Positions 45,771-56,569 of a stretch of DNA of 64,000 nt are shown piece by piece. The DNA is from Isoetes taiwanensis (lineage: Eukaryota > Streptophyta > Lycopodiopsida > Isoetales > Isoetaceae), in contig JAJEKV010000023.1 of assembly GCA_021234155.1 (NCBI GenBank), forward strand, positions 11,606,680 to 11,670,679, given 5' to 3'. Below the pieces are notes generated by a model. That model saw only the letters and a program-made list of their open reading frames with translations. It did no database searches and was not told the DNA's origin. Within the stretch, counting starts at the first letter, position 1; each line of letters begins with the position of its first letter. The position numbers and the translations under genes are program-made.

Positions 45771-46161
45771 GTTTGAAGGCATTTCTTGGAGTCGTGACGA
45801 GGAATACATTGCATATATTGGAGAAGAACTTACCGCAAGCAGGGCCTGTTTTTGGTCCAGGATGCAGTGAAGCTAGTATCCTTAATAAGGAAGGTAAAGC
45901 TGGGACATGGAAAGGTGTGGAGATTGGATGGAAGATCGGGGTGAGAGTTATTCGAAAAAGGGATGGCCACTTAACGCAGTAGCCAATATTAGCAGGTATG
46001 CCACTAAAAATGCATACTCCTTGCATTGTGCTATCACTTATTTTTCTGTGGCTCAGCGGCGGCGTTGTCCGTAGTTCGGGGCATCCCAAAAGACATAAGT
46101 CTTTGGTCGTTTATTTGGGCCCCTTTGCTTAGCAAAAATCTCCAGTATTTAGTTTTCATCG
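45771..46161 (+). pseudogene. Acylamino-acid-releasing enzyme (AARE) relic, left part
   Basis: Exon 45,771-45,995 sits behind acceptor CTCTGTAG and reads FEGISWSRDEEYIAYIGEE, then in another frame LNKEGKAGTWKG, then GDWMEDRGESYSKKGWP, ending AG|GTATGC. The next exon (about 46,057-46,161) reads VVRGIPKDISLWSFIWAP and QYLVFI, where the CACTA element cuts in. These are consecutive parts of the N-terminal propeller of plant AARE (peptidase S9), which removes acylated N-terminal residues. Two internal frameshifts and stops show the gene decayed. The exon continues at 57,436. Confidence 0.75.
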
Positions 46162-46203
46162 CACTACAAGAGAACAGTGGTTTATTGTCACTTTTTTTGT
46201 CAG
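46162..46203 (+). repeat. Left terminal inverted repeat of the CACTA element
   Basis: Begins CACTACAAGAGAA and is complementary to 57,394-57,435 with about five mismatches. Confidence 0.9.
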
Positions 46204-46925
46204 TAAAATAACATGTCAAAAAACTGATACAAAAGTGACAATAACTGTGACAAAATTAGTGACATCCAAATGACAATAGTTATGACAATGGAGAGCCACA
46301 ATAGTGACAAAAAAAAGTGACAAAATGTTGACTATCATATGACACTAGACTGACATGGTTCTGACAAAACCGTATGTCAAGAATGTGACAATAAATTGAC
46401 TTAATAATGATACAAATAATGACAAAAAAAAGCGACAAAATGATGACTATCATATGACACTAGACTGACATGGTTCTGACAAAACCGTATGTCAAGAATG
46501 TGACAATAAATTGACTTAATAATGACAAAAATAGTGCCAAAAAAAGCGACAAAATGATGACTATCATATGACACTAGACTGACATGGTTCTGACAAAACC
46601 ATATATCAAGAATGTGACAATAAATTGACTTAATAATGACGAAGACAGTGACAAAAAAATGATATAAATCTGACTATAACGTACTATTTAGATGACAAAA
46701 TTGTGACTATAGATTGATATAGTTTTGACAAAAGTATTTGCCAGAAATGTGACAATAGACTGACTTTATAATAACAAAAGTAGTGATAAAGAAATGATAT
46801 AAATACTATCACAATATGCCAATGAAATGACCCAAATGTGACAAAAGAGTGAGAATAAGTGACAAAAAAGTGAGTGTAAAGTGACAATAAAGTGACTTTG
46901 TAGATAATTTGATAAAAGTGTCTTC
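46204..46925. repeat. Left subterminal repeats of the CACTA element
   Basis: Repeats of TGACAAAA, TGACAATA and similar words. A longer unit of 114-115 bp, starting GACTATCATATGACACTAG, is repeated at 46,330, 46,444 and 46,559 and decays after that. Such arrays bind the TNPA-type protein during transposition in En/Spm. Confidence 0.85.
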
Positions 46926-46943
46926 AAGAATGTAAAGATACCA

Positions 46944-49900
46944 TCAACCATCTCCTTCATGCTCATCATTGAGCTCTAATGCAGTAGTATCAATAAGACG
47001 TCTGCGCCTGGGTACAACATGAACCACAATCCACCACCTTGGGTTAACAGGGTTTTCAGTAAAGAAAACCTGTTCAACTTGTTTAGGGTAAACAAATGGT
47101 TCGTTCATTTCTCCAAGAATCTGTGTTGAATCAATCTCGTAGAAACCCGAAGGATGTGATCTCACGGTCTTATTTCTGCCTCTATAAATAACTTTGAACC
47201 ACTTTGCCTTCAATATAGTTACATGAAATGAACGGAAGTCAACATCAATAATATTGGTGATTTGCCCAACATAATTAAGATCACCCATAACTGGTTGCCG
47301 ATCACGTTGACTAGCTTGGCTTTTTTGTTCAAATTGACAAGCAATTCCACAGTCATTTGTCAGACGACCTTTATCGACCTCTATAGTTCGAAGATGATTT
47401 CTATAAGCCCACATGGAATTGTGGAAACGAGCCTGCATTTTACAGGATATGAGAAAGCAAATCATATGTATGTAGTAAACATTACCAATAAATAGAAAGT
47501 TATACCTTCTTAACGCATCCAAGTGCTATATTGAAGTCATCCTTTGGAACATCCTCTCCATTATCTCGTGCATTTTCCATTGCTTCAAGCAACCAATCAC
47601 GAGTCATATCCTCAGGCAATTCTTCCAATGATTCTGGATATAGAACACGTTTTTTTGGCCATGATGTATGCTATTATGTGCAAAATCTTGCCCGGCCATC
47701 TACTTATCAAGACTATCGAGATTACGTATTACAAACTTATTTATTTCTTCAAACATTTCCTCGTTCAATTTTATGTTGCACTCCATGACCTTGCAAGACT
47801 TCTTCTGCTACTTCCTTATCTTCCTCACCATTCCAAATCTTTGGTGCATCTTTGTGTATTGAAATTGTGGCTTCACTTAAAAAGAACAATGTTTCATGAA
47901 GCAAGTGACCCTCGGTCATGGACCCCTCAGGCCTAGCCATTTGCCGGATGTATCCTTTCAAAACTTTCATGTACCGTTCTAAAAAAAACATCCACCGACT
48001 TGGAGCTGGTCCAAGAAGCCGGATTTCTTCTGGTAGATGAACCAATAAGTGTACTTGAAGGTCAAAAAAACTTGTAGGAAGCTATTTCTCCATCATGCAC
48101 AGAAGCTCAACTATCTCAACCTCCATTCTTGAAATGTCATCTAAGCTAATCTCTTTCATTGAGACCCATCTATACACAAAATTGGTAGTTGTTAACAACA
48201 AAATTGAAAACAAACTACTAACAAAGTTTTTAAACCATACCTTGCAAACTTTCCAAGTCGATATATAATGTCACGTATGTTACTTGTAAGACAATTCTCA
48301 ATTGCACATGGAAGAATGTGCTACAATGCAGCAAACACACATAATGAAGAAATATCCAACAAGATAATTAATACAAAATTAATACCTGTATAAATTTGTG
48401 CCAATCATGGGACTTTAACCCGCTAAGATCACCATCTTTTGTGAAGGCTTTACGTAGTGACGCACCATAGCCGGTAGGAGTGCGCATTTTGGATATAATA
48501 TTAGTCACTTGCAATGCCTCTGATTTACTTAGAACCCACGGTGCCTTGGGTAACATAATGGCTTTGCCCTCCTCTTCAATAGGCCATAAGGTACGCATTA
48601 TGTTACAATCTTGTAAGTCTCTTCTAACACTTAATTTCTCCCAATCCCCAGTCAAATGTCTCCAGAGTGATTGTCCAACATTTTTGAAGACATGCATAGG
48701 ATCGAGTAGGTGCACAAGTTTTAGTTCTGGCCAATATTCAAGCCGATAAAATATGGATAAACGTTTCATGCCTGGTGGTGGTATAACATCATCATCATTC
48801 GAAGCACCTTGTGATTCACGCGCCATAGTCCATGTTTCTAACCAATCCTTGGGTGTCCTACGCGTCGGTCGCTTAGTAGCATTTGATCCTCGCATAGGGT
48901 GATTGCATGGTAGGTACTTTTTGTGTCCGCGATATATTTGCTTGTTAAGGTGCTTGGAGCGATAACAACTCAAATCAGTTCCACATGATGGGCAACTATT
49001 CATTCCACTTGTTTGCAAACCTATATGTAGATAATGAGTTAGCATTTAATAAAAAGAGCATTGGTATTTAAAAAAGACATACCAGAAGCAACACTAAAAC
49101 CAGGATAATCATGTGTCGTGAAGCAACATATTGCATGTAATGTGAACTGATGTGGCGTCCTTACTATGTCGTACATTTGGATGCCTTGCCATAATATCTC
49201 TAATTCTTCTATGAGTGGTTCAATGTACACATCCATGTTCTTTACTTGATGCTTACCTGATAATAGTATGAAATAAATAAAACTTGTGAAAATGACATAT
49301 TGAAATGTAATAAGGACAAACCTGGAACAACAAGTGTCAACATCAAATGTCCGGCTTTAGTTGCCATCCATGGTGGAATATTGTAGTTGACCACAACTAT
49401 GGGCCACACACTATGTTTTGACGATAACGTTCCAAAAGGGAAAATTCCATCCATTCCAATAGCAAGGCGTAAATTGCGTGGTTCATCCTTGAATACCCTC
49501 CACTTATCTTCTATGTGTTTCATAGCTTCTCCATCCGCTGGTATTCTTATAATTCCATTACTTCGATGTGTCACATGGAAATCCATTAATGCAGACAAAG
49601 ATGGAGAACGAAACATGTATTGTAGACGTGGAATTATGGGCATGTGCCGCAAAACTTTTCTAGGAACATTTTTCTTCTTCATATCCATCTTATAGCGTGG
49701 CTCCTTGCATTTTGGACACTCATGTAATGTTGCATATGCATTCCGGTACAATACACAATCGTTTGGGCAGGCATGAATGCAATTATATTCCAACCCTAAT
49801 GCACGCAAAATTTCTCTTGCTTCTCTCCTTGTTTCGGGAAGACAATGACCACTAGGTAGTATCTTACTTAGCAAGCTACAAAATAAAATGCAGTCATCAC

Positions 49901-50165
49901 CTAAATGAATTCATAAGAAAATAACTCATTCAAACAAATAACATACCTAAATAGCTCGGTTACACTATTATTACTCCATGCAAATTTGTGCTGAATATTT
50001 AGGATTAGCAAGCATGTTGCAAGACGTGACATCCTAGCCCCGGGATATAGTGGTTTGCCCTCATTTCATCTTTTAGAATACTTGCATCTTCTTTATTGCC
50101 TTCATCGTTGGCCTCCTCATTGGCATCATCATTATCTCCATCTATAACAGGGTAATAATTGTCAA
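46944..50165 (-). pseudogene. TNP2-type CACTA transposase, multi-exon, damaged
   Basis: Reading downward: KPLYPGARMSRLATC (about 50,045-49,945); after an intron LLSKILPSGHCLPETRREA, then HACPNDCVLYRNAY, CPKCKEPRYK, FPFGTLSSKHSVWPIV, NYNIPPWM (49,880-49,322); MDVYIEPLIEELEILWQG (49,240-49,080); CPSCGTDLSCYRSKHL to LDPMHVFKNV and LSGLKSHDWHKFIQ (49,020-48,390); HILPCAIENCL (48,320-48,240); the DUF4218 part LPEEIRLLGPAPSRWMFFLE and LKGYIRQMARPEGSM (48,100-47,750); and a DUF4216 part with QVEQVFFTENPVNPRWW, ending 46,944. TNP2 catalyses excision and insertion. A TAG at 48,082-48,084 and frame changes around 47,650-47,750 break it. Exon borders are approximate. Confidence 0.85.
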
Positions 50166-50558
50166 TAGCTTCAATTAAACCCGGTCTCGGGATCTCATTT
50201 CACATTGCGGATGTTGGTTCGAGCTTGATGTAGACTCTTCAGTAGACTGCAATATTGCCACATTAGTGCAACATTTATTAAACTAGCAAAACTTGTTATA
50301 TTGATATTCAATATTCTAGAAGGGAATAATCATCATGCAAAGCATTATGCAATTACAAAGTATGCAATTTTGTCCTCCCTAGTCCCCCCCGCTCGAGCCT
50401 ACAAGAAGTTAAAATCCAAAAAGAATATTTCCAACAACCGAATATCATATGATTAATGGAGCAATTGCATTAGACACTTCCAATAGTATTTGGACATATA
50501 AAGGTAATAGAAAATAAAACAAAATTTTTTAGTTAATCATAAATCTAATTTCTAATAG
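50166..50558. other. Spacer between TNP2 and SET genes
   Basis: AT-rich DNA. An acidic segment of the TNP2 reading (VIDGDNDDANEEANDEG) lies just below its left edge; nothing else is recognised. Confidence 0.4.
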
Positions 50559-51769
50559 TCACAAAGTTTTTTCTTCACATAGCTTTCTTTTTGGCCTCCC
50601 TAGTGGAACAATGAGGGCACCCCCGTTTAGCTCCCTACGTCTTCGAGTTGGTATGGGTCGTTGAAAACTATAGTTAATAAAAATCTCATCCCCTGGTTTC
50701 AAATTTTTAATAGCGCAAATGCGCACATAAAATCTAGAATGGCCATTCATGTGACTGGAATCATGAATATCCGTCTCCTCAAAAATAGCATTAGACAACT
50801 CCAGATGACCATGTGAACTATTAATAAGACCAGCAATATTTCCATGCACACTAGGACGCCCATCTATGTAAATCTTGTCAGATGGTGCCACATCTTCTCC
50901 ATCTTCCTTCCTTTTTGCCAATTGGCACCAATTCTTTACTAGACCATAGGTCGACATGCTAGGCATGAATGATGCTAATCTTAACCAAACACCCCAACTA
51001 TATTCGGGCCCTCCATATGCCATTAGAGTCGTCGGATTTTCAAGATTTCCACATACACTTTCTAAAATATATAAACCCCTTCCTGCCTCCGAAATTTTTC
51101 TGGATGGCGCAATCATATATCGACGTCCCCAATAAATGAATTCTTCCAACATAAGTGCGAGTTGTCCTTCCCAACAACCAAATACTTTACGATTGAATGG
51201 AATAATTGCATTCCTAAGACAGTCTCGTTGACATGTGCAAGAGAATATTCATTTGTGCTAAACCAAGCCTTGATTGAAAGTGCTGCAGATGCTCCCCTTG
51301 TCCGTCCTCGTACTTGTGGAGTCTCTACTACCATTCTTTCTCTATCACTCGAGGAGGTACTCCGTTCACGACATTTACGAAGCCGAACCCTAGGTGGTGT
51401 AGATGAGGATGTGGAAGGAGATACGATTCGATGTTCACGTGCAATTTGTGTGTTCTTGTGCAACCCCCTCATGTACTGCAAAACTAAATAAATTCTAACA
51501 TGGCCAATAATTTGATTATAAAGAAAAGAGTTTGATACCTCATTGGCTTTTTTCCGCATCCGTCGTTCAGAAGAATCAGGGGGCGGTGCATCTTGACACC
51601 ACCCAAACCTTATTTTATGATCTTCTCTAACACTGTACTCCAACTTTTTCGAACCCCGACACGTGAGACACCAACAAGGCCATTTGGCCTGATATAATCT
51701 TTGGATGGGGTCGAGTCTTATATTCTCTGATCGTGCACCCCTACTTGAGTGTGAAGAGGAAGAGTCCAT
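50559..51769 (-). CDS. SET-domain protein carried by the CACTA element
   Basis: Exon 1 (51,769-51,539, 77 codons, MDSSSSHSSRGARSENI..) carries a Cys-rich patch (CWCLTCRGS) and joins in phase 0 across a 63-bp intron (donor GAG|GTATCA, acceptor TTTTGCAG) to exon 2 from 51,475 (YMRGLHKNTQIA, then Ser/Arg-rich). Near 51,208 one apparent missing base changes frame, after which RNAIIPFNRKVFGCWEG and MLEEFIYWGRR lead into the SET domain: SEAGRGLYI (GxG motif), KIYIDGRPSVHGNIAGLI, NAIFEE, FYVRICAIKNLKPGDEIFI and NYSF (catalytic-site Tyr), stop at 50,559. The usual NHxCxPN motif reads GNIAGLINSS and there is no post-SET Cys cluster. SET proteins methylate lysines, mainly on histones. SET is not part of the core TNP1/TNP2 set. 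The frameshift may mean a pseudogene or an unrecognised short intron. Confidence 0.75.
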
Positions 51770-52050
51770 ACTGCGTTTAATTAATACATGCATTATTAAG
51801 ATGTTGTTTTATGGAAAAACTATAACAAAACCAAGCTAACCGTTGTTTTCGACGAGTAAGCTGTATTCTTTTCTTTCTTGAAGGCCCCGCTTTTCGATTC
51901 GATTTGACTCACTTGATGATGAAGACTTACGCGTTTCCACTTGATGAACTCGATTCACTTGACTCACTTGATGATGTAACATTTGTGTTTCTACTAGAGG
52001 CCATCTTCATAAACATAAAAAATATTAGCTTTACATTAGATGGAAAGGGT
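51770..52050 (-). other. Possible Ser-rich 5' exon of the SET gene
   Basis: On the minus strand an ATG near 52,003 opens MASSRNTNVTSSSESSESS, and a possible exon ends at a GTTAGC-like donor near 51,840. It could be a first exon of the SET gene. The frame is interrupted after about 25 codons unless a short intron is spliced, so support is weak. Confidence 0.3.
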
Positions 52051-52068
52051 AAGAACTCGAGAGACATT

Positions 52069-52156
52069 TGCCTATTTCACAAGAAATACATTTGCCTACT
52101 AATTTGCCTATTTCACAAGAAATACATTTGCCTATTTCACAAGAAATACATTTGTT
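52069..52156. repeat. Short tandem repeat of a 24-bp unit
   Basis: TTTGCCTATTTCACAAGAAA-type units occur three times with one insertion. Non-coding. Confidence 0.8.
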
Positions 52157-53133
52157 AGGAAGTTCAATCCAATTTTGAGAGCATATCAACTATCTTGCAT
52201 GATACATTATATTTGGACAATCTCTAACTCTCAAAGGCTTCATTTTTATGCCTAATGAGTAGGGCCATTTCTCGAGTCATTTACTACCCAAACATATAAC
52301 TAGAAGCTAACGTGATTAGGCTAAGCATTGTTTTTGCGCCTAATGAGTATGACATTCCCATGTGGGTTTCCATTAGAAAATGAATTCATTCTCAAGCTTA
52401 GAATATTCGATAGGCTAGGTCCTTTTGGGCCATGTGTTTCTCATTAATAGGACCTTAAACATACTCAAACATACTTAGGGATAATCTAATAGTTAAGTTT
52501 AAAATCTAATGTCCAAAATCTAATTAAGTCCAAAAATCTAATAGTTCTAATAGTGACAAAACAATGTGACGAAATTTTCGTCACTGCATTGTCAAATTGC
52601 ACATGAATTTTTTGCCGTTCCCGTTCCCGCCTAATCAATGTCAACCACTCTAAAAATCAAGAAAACAAAGAATCGATCCTACCTTGAGATCCGAAGGCCG
52701 CCTCCTCCTCCTCATGATGTGCTGAAATGACCAAATGAGAAGAACAACCTGATAGAAGAATCGATGCTAGAAGAGAAAACGATGCAGTTTAGGTGTCAAG
52801 CATCGATTTGCAGTTTTTTTTTGGCAACTTTTTGCTAAAACTAACAACTAACCGGCATTATATTTTTCTGTTGTTCAAGACGATCAAACACAAGGGAGCC
52901 CTTTCAAGGAGATCACGACACAGGGGAGCCATTCACAGGAACCAGAGCACAACACGGATCAGGTAAGTTCATTTCTGGGAGTCTGATTATCAGGGATGTC
53001 TGGTTTTGCATTTTTTTGTTTGGCACTTCTCCTGTTGTTTTTCAGAAATAAAGTTTCCTAACTCCATCCTGCCATCGAGTTTATTCAACATGCTTACAGC
53101 TGCATCTCGTTCTATGAGTTATTCAAAATAAAT
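52157..53133. other. CACTA internal non-coding DNA
   Basis: AT-rich with no supported gene. It includes an odd-length palindrome GTGACGAAATTTTCGTCAC at 52,566-52,584 between TGACAAAA-like words, and from about 52,870 a segment resembling a spliced host-gene fragment (ACGGATCAG|GTAAGT near 52,960). Confidence 0.45.
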
Positions 53134-53195
53134 TCTCATCTGAGGTTGTGGCAGGAAGCGCTCTGGTTGATTTGTATGCTAAGTGTGGCCTATAG
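53134..53195 (+). pseudogene. PPR protein fragment captured by the CACTA element
   Basis: The frame reads SSEVVAGSALVDLYAKCGL, close to the plant PPR signature V.GSALVDMYAKCG, and then meets a TAG. PPR proteins edit or stabilise organelle RNAs. Only about 20 residues remain. Confidence 0.6.
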
Positions 53196-53641
53196 TTTCA
53201 GATGTCTCATTGTCTGTCTTTTTGTTTGTCCTTGCACTATTTCTCATTGGTCTGATATCCTTGCATTATTGGTATGGTATCCTTCCTATTACAGCCTAGT
53301 AAGATTGTCAATCTTGTTCCAAGAGTATCTTACTTATGCAAACACAAGCTTTGTTAGATCCTCTGGAATTTTTGCATTATTTTGCATTTCTGCATGCTAG
53401 ATTTCTGAAGCAGTAATTGCTAGATTCAGAGTATTGAGAATGGTAGATCAGAGCTGAGAAATAGAGAGGATTAAGCCACTCTGAGTTTGAAACATGCCCT
53501 CCGAAGTTCCAAAATCATGCATCCTTGCATGCCACAGTTGAATTAGGAAGGTTGCCTTCTGCTATGATTCCTGGGTGGTGCATGCATTAAATGCTACCTT
53601 GAGCCTTCAGGGCACAGCACAATCTCATCTGCAACTTGCAT

Positions 53642-53812
53642 ATTGAGAATATTGAGAAAAGACATTATGGCAGGAACATAACAGATGACCCAAACAGGCA
53701 AATGGGACTCTGGCACAAACATGGTCATGGGGAGAATAATGCAGAATAGAGTGAAAGAATAGAAGGGTAAAATTAACTTTCTGAGCAGAAAGAAAAGAAA
53801 AATAACTTTCTG
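53642..53812 (-). pseudogene. Cellulose synthase-like C (CSLC) fragment captured by the CACTA element
   Basis: Within an open minus-strand frame, residues 55-110 read [36 protein letters not shown] and [14 protein letters not shown], matching a membrane-spanning part of plant CSLC (xyloglucan backbone glucan synthase, Golgi). The flanking frame is not CSLC-like, so only one exon-sized piece is present. Confidence 0.75.
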
Positions 53813-54199
53813 TCCTCTACATCGTTCTTTCCAGCCATCCTCCAGATTCCTCCAGTGCTTTAATTCTCCAAACCCCAGCCGTACCATTAAAACCATTAAA
53901 ACCCCAGCTTGCCATGAGCACATAACTACTTCAGAGATTATTACTCTTGATGTGGATAATATTGTTTTCACATCTATAAAGCCATTGTTTCCTATGGGAG
54001 GTTGGGTTTCTCAGTAATCTGGCCACTCTGGGCATACTTAGGTGCCAAGTAACTGTTTCCAAATATCAGAATCTTTAGACATTGAGCAGGAGAGAATAGA
54101 CATTTCTTGCAAGAAAAAAGACAATTACCCAAAAGTTCCAATCACTCGTGTTTCAACACCCAGCTCTCGCTCAGGTTGCCACCTTACCAATCCAAAATC

Positions 54200-54520
54200 C
54201 CCCACCTATGCAAGATAAACAGAGCACAGCTAAGGACTTCAACCTCTGAGCAAAATTCAACGTCCCCCTGCGAACTAGCTAGCTTATGTTGCTTGACAGC
54301 AACGGCCTGTCCATCAGGTAAGACACCCCTGCGGACAGATCCAAATCCACCTTCTGCTAGAAAATTGGCATTTGAAAATCCTCCAGTAGCAAGCTCCAAC
54401 TCAGAGTATATAAACACCCTCGGAGGTTTCCCAAACATAGGTGCTTTATGCTGACAGATTGAGCATAGTGGAGGAGGTCCAGGAGGATTATGTCGTGTTA
54501 GGGACATGGCTTTCCTTAAA
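54200..54520 (-). pseudogene. Receptor-like or cytoplasmic kinase fragment captured by the CACTA element
   Basis: The frame reads PPGPPPLCSICQHKAPMFGK, then PPRVFIYSELELATGGFS, FLAEGGFGSVRRGVLPDGQ (Gly-rich ATP loop), VAVKQHKLAS (catalytic Lys) and EVEVLSCA. This is the start of the kinase domain of a plant family with a CSICQHKAP motif before the kinase. The rest of the kinase is missing, so it cannot be active. Confidence 0.8.
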
Positions 54521-54534
54521 CTAGAGATGACTAG

Positions 54535-54916
54535 AAGTACGCTCAAACGTTATATCATTTGAGATGCATGCTCCAGCTTTAGGATACATTTTTTGACGAT
54601 CCAAAATTAATGTGGCTTTCCTTGGTTGATTCTCCATCATCCTTCTCTTGCTTGTACTTTTCACTGATGCTAGCAGATCCGCAATAGTTAACTTCTGGGA
54701 TGGAGCGTTCTTATCAGCCTTGATATTAAGGCTTGGCATTGTAAGAGGACTCATTACACCATGGAGGCTATTCTGAGGCTCTCTATTCTGAGATCCACCC
54801 TCCCTTGTACTTGAAGATAATCTTGCATGAGACGGTTTTATCAAAATTGTTCCTATCATAAGATTCATTTCTCTCAAAATTGTCCCCATCAAGAGGACAT
54901 CGAATGCTTCCTTCAC
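54535..54916 (-). pseudogene. Unidentified gene fragment next to the kinase fragment
   Basis: A minus-strand frame (KEAFDVLLMGTILREMNLM, LSSSTREGGSQNREPQN, LTIADLLASVKSTSKRRM, LILDRQKMYPKAG) with a good acceptor-like border at its start near 54,916. The composition is protein-like, but I do not know the family. It may be another captured exon or an upstream exon of the kinase. Confidence 0.4.
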
Positions 54917-55057
54917 CTGAAATTCAACAACAGTGAACAGATATGTTTATTTATTTCCTTTAAATAAAAACAGCTGATGCCATTGTTGAGTTTTAATGCC
55001 ATTGTAGATTGTTGAGTTTTAATATTGTTCTTGTTGTTATTGTATCTGCAGTTCAAC

Positions 55058-56471
55058 ATGGCTAACGGCAAGGAAAATGAAAAGGGAAAGGAGAAAGGTG
55101 TCTCAGCTACGATGCTATCAAAGATCTTGTCAATGTTAACAGAGGAACAAAAGGACGCAGTGGCACATGAACTATTAAATGGAGGCGCATCGTCATCGAA
55201 GAAATCCAAGAGAAGGTCTTCCATTGGTAGTCGCATTTCCAAGACATCGGGAGAAGGCAATGAATCGACGGTATCGGGAAATTCTCGTGGTATGAGCTTT
55301 AGGAAGTTGGACGACACTGAGGTACAACTTTGTGCATATTTATTTTGAGTGTTGTTTTTATCTTGTTGATGAGTATAAAGTGTTATCCAAAATATATTAT
55401 AGGTGTGTGTTTCTACGGATGGAAAGATTCATCCTGATGCGCATGGAAAAGAGTTTATGGATGTTGCCACTAGTTCAATGATGGATCACTGCCACGAGAT
55501 ACATCTAAACTGGCGACAAGTTAAGTTGCGCCATAAGCAAGAAGTGATCAATCACTTGAAGGATCAATTCGGTGCTGGTTTTAATGAGAAGGACGTGTTG
55601 AAACAACTTGGACGCCGATGGAATCATCACAGGTTAGATCTAAACCCTATCCAAATCTTTTTTATTTGACTTATCTAGAGTTTTAATTTTCTTCATATAT
55701 TGGTAGGGATTACCTAAGACGGAAGGCACGAAAAGGTTTGACATCCAAGCCTTCATCTGTTAAAAAAGCAAACTGGAAAAAGTTTCTAGAATTGGCGAAG
55801 GTGGAGCACCATGCGAAGAAATTAGCAGCATCTCAAAGGAAGAAAAAACCATGTACTGGTTCAGGCGGGGATAGATCGATCATCTCTAATTATGTGAGTA
55901 TCACTTCTTATTTGTTTGAAATCAAGTAAGTATATGATACTTATAACTACCCTATATTTTCAATATTTAGTATGCCCACTTTAGGGGCTATCCTAGTGAG
56001 AAGGTCATTTCTGAGATTAAGGAAATTGGAGGATGGAAGAAATGGATCAAACGCGAAAGTGATGAAGGACGTGTTCCAGAAACAAAGGTACAATTTCAAT
56101 TTTAAGAATCATAATTTGAAAATATACATGTAAGGCATTACTTGGCATTAACTTTTTTATTCAATTATAAATGTTGTAGCACATGGCACAAGATTACGTA
56201 GGCAAGGGCATTGTCCCGCCAATAGATGTCAAAGGAAAAGCCATTGCGCAAGTAGCAGATGAGGAGAAGGAAGACACTGAAGAGACTGTGCATGTAAGTG
56301 TTCTAGTTAGATATAGTACATGCTTGACTGTTAAATTGTAGACATATAACCCTTTGTTTTTTCTTTTTGTAGCTGGATATAGACGGATCATCAAGCAGCA
56401 GTGGAAGCGAAGATGAATCCAGCAGCGACAGCGCAGAAAGTAGTGAAAATGAAGACGTTGAAATTGATTAA
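55058..56471 (+). CDS. TNPA / Ptta-En-Spm-like CACTA protein, six exons
   Basis: Exons 55,058-55,321, 55,403-55,632, 55,707-55,893, 55,971-56,087, 56,180-56,293 and 56,373-56,471 all have GT/AG borders, keep frame and contain no stop, giving 336 residues. The ATG (MANGKENEKGKEKG) follows an acceptor-like TCTGCAG, so a 5' UTR intron is likely. Exon 2 (IHLNWRQVKLRHKQEVINHL, LGRRWNHHR) and exon 3 (DYLRRKARKG, ANWKKFLELAK) match the plant transposase Ptta/En/Spm family, which in En/Spm binds subterminal repeats and assists TNP2. The C-terminus is a Ser/Glu/Asp-rich acidic tail ending EDVEID. It is convergent with TNP2 and the SET gene and looks intact, unlike TNP2. Confidence 0.85.
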
Positions 56472-56569
56472 GACATCTCCATTATTTCTTTTGTGAGAAA
56501 ACTATCTTTATGTACACTTTTCATTTTACTAGGTTTATGTACACTGTTCATTTTAAATGTTTTGAATCA

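Noticed and set aside
46766-46969. Phe/Ser-rich minus-strand frames in the subterminal repeats (also at 56,697-57,329)
   Set aside because: They are translations of TGACAAAA repeats, not membrane proteins.
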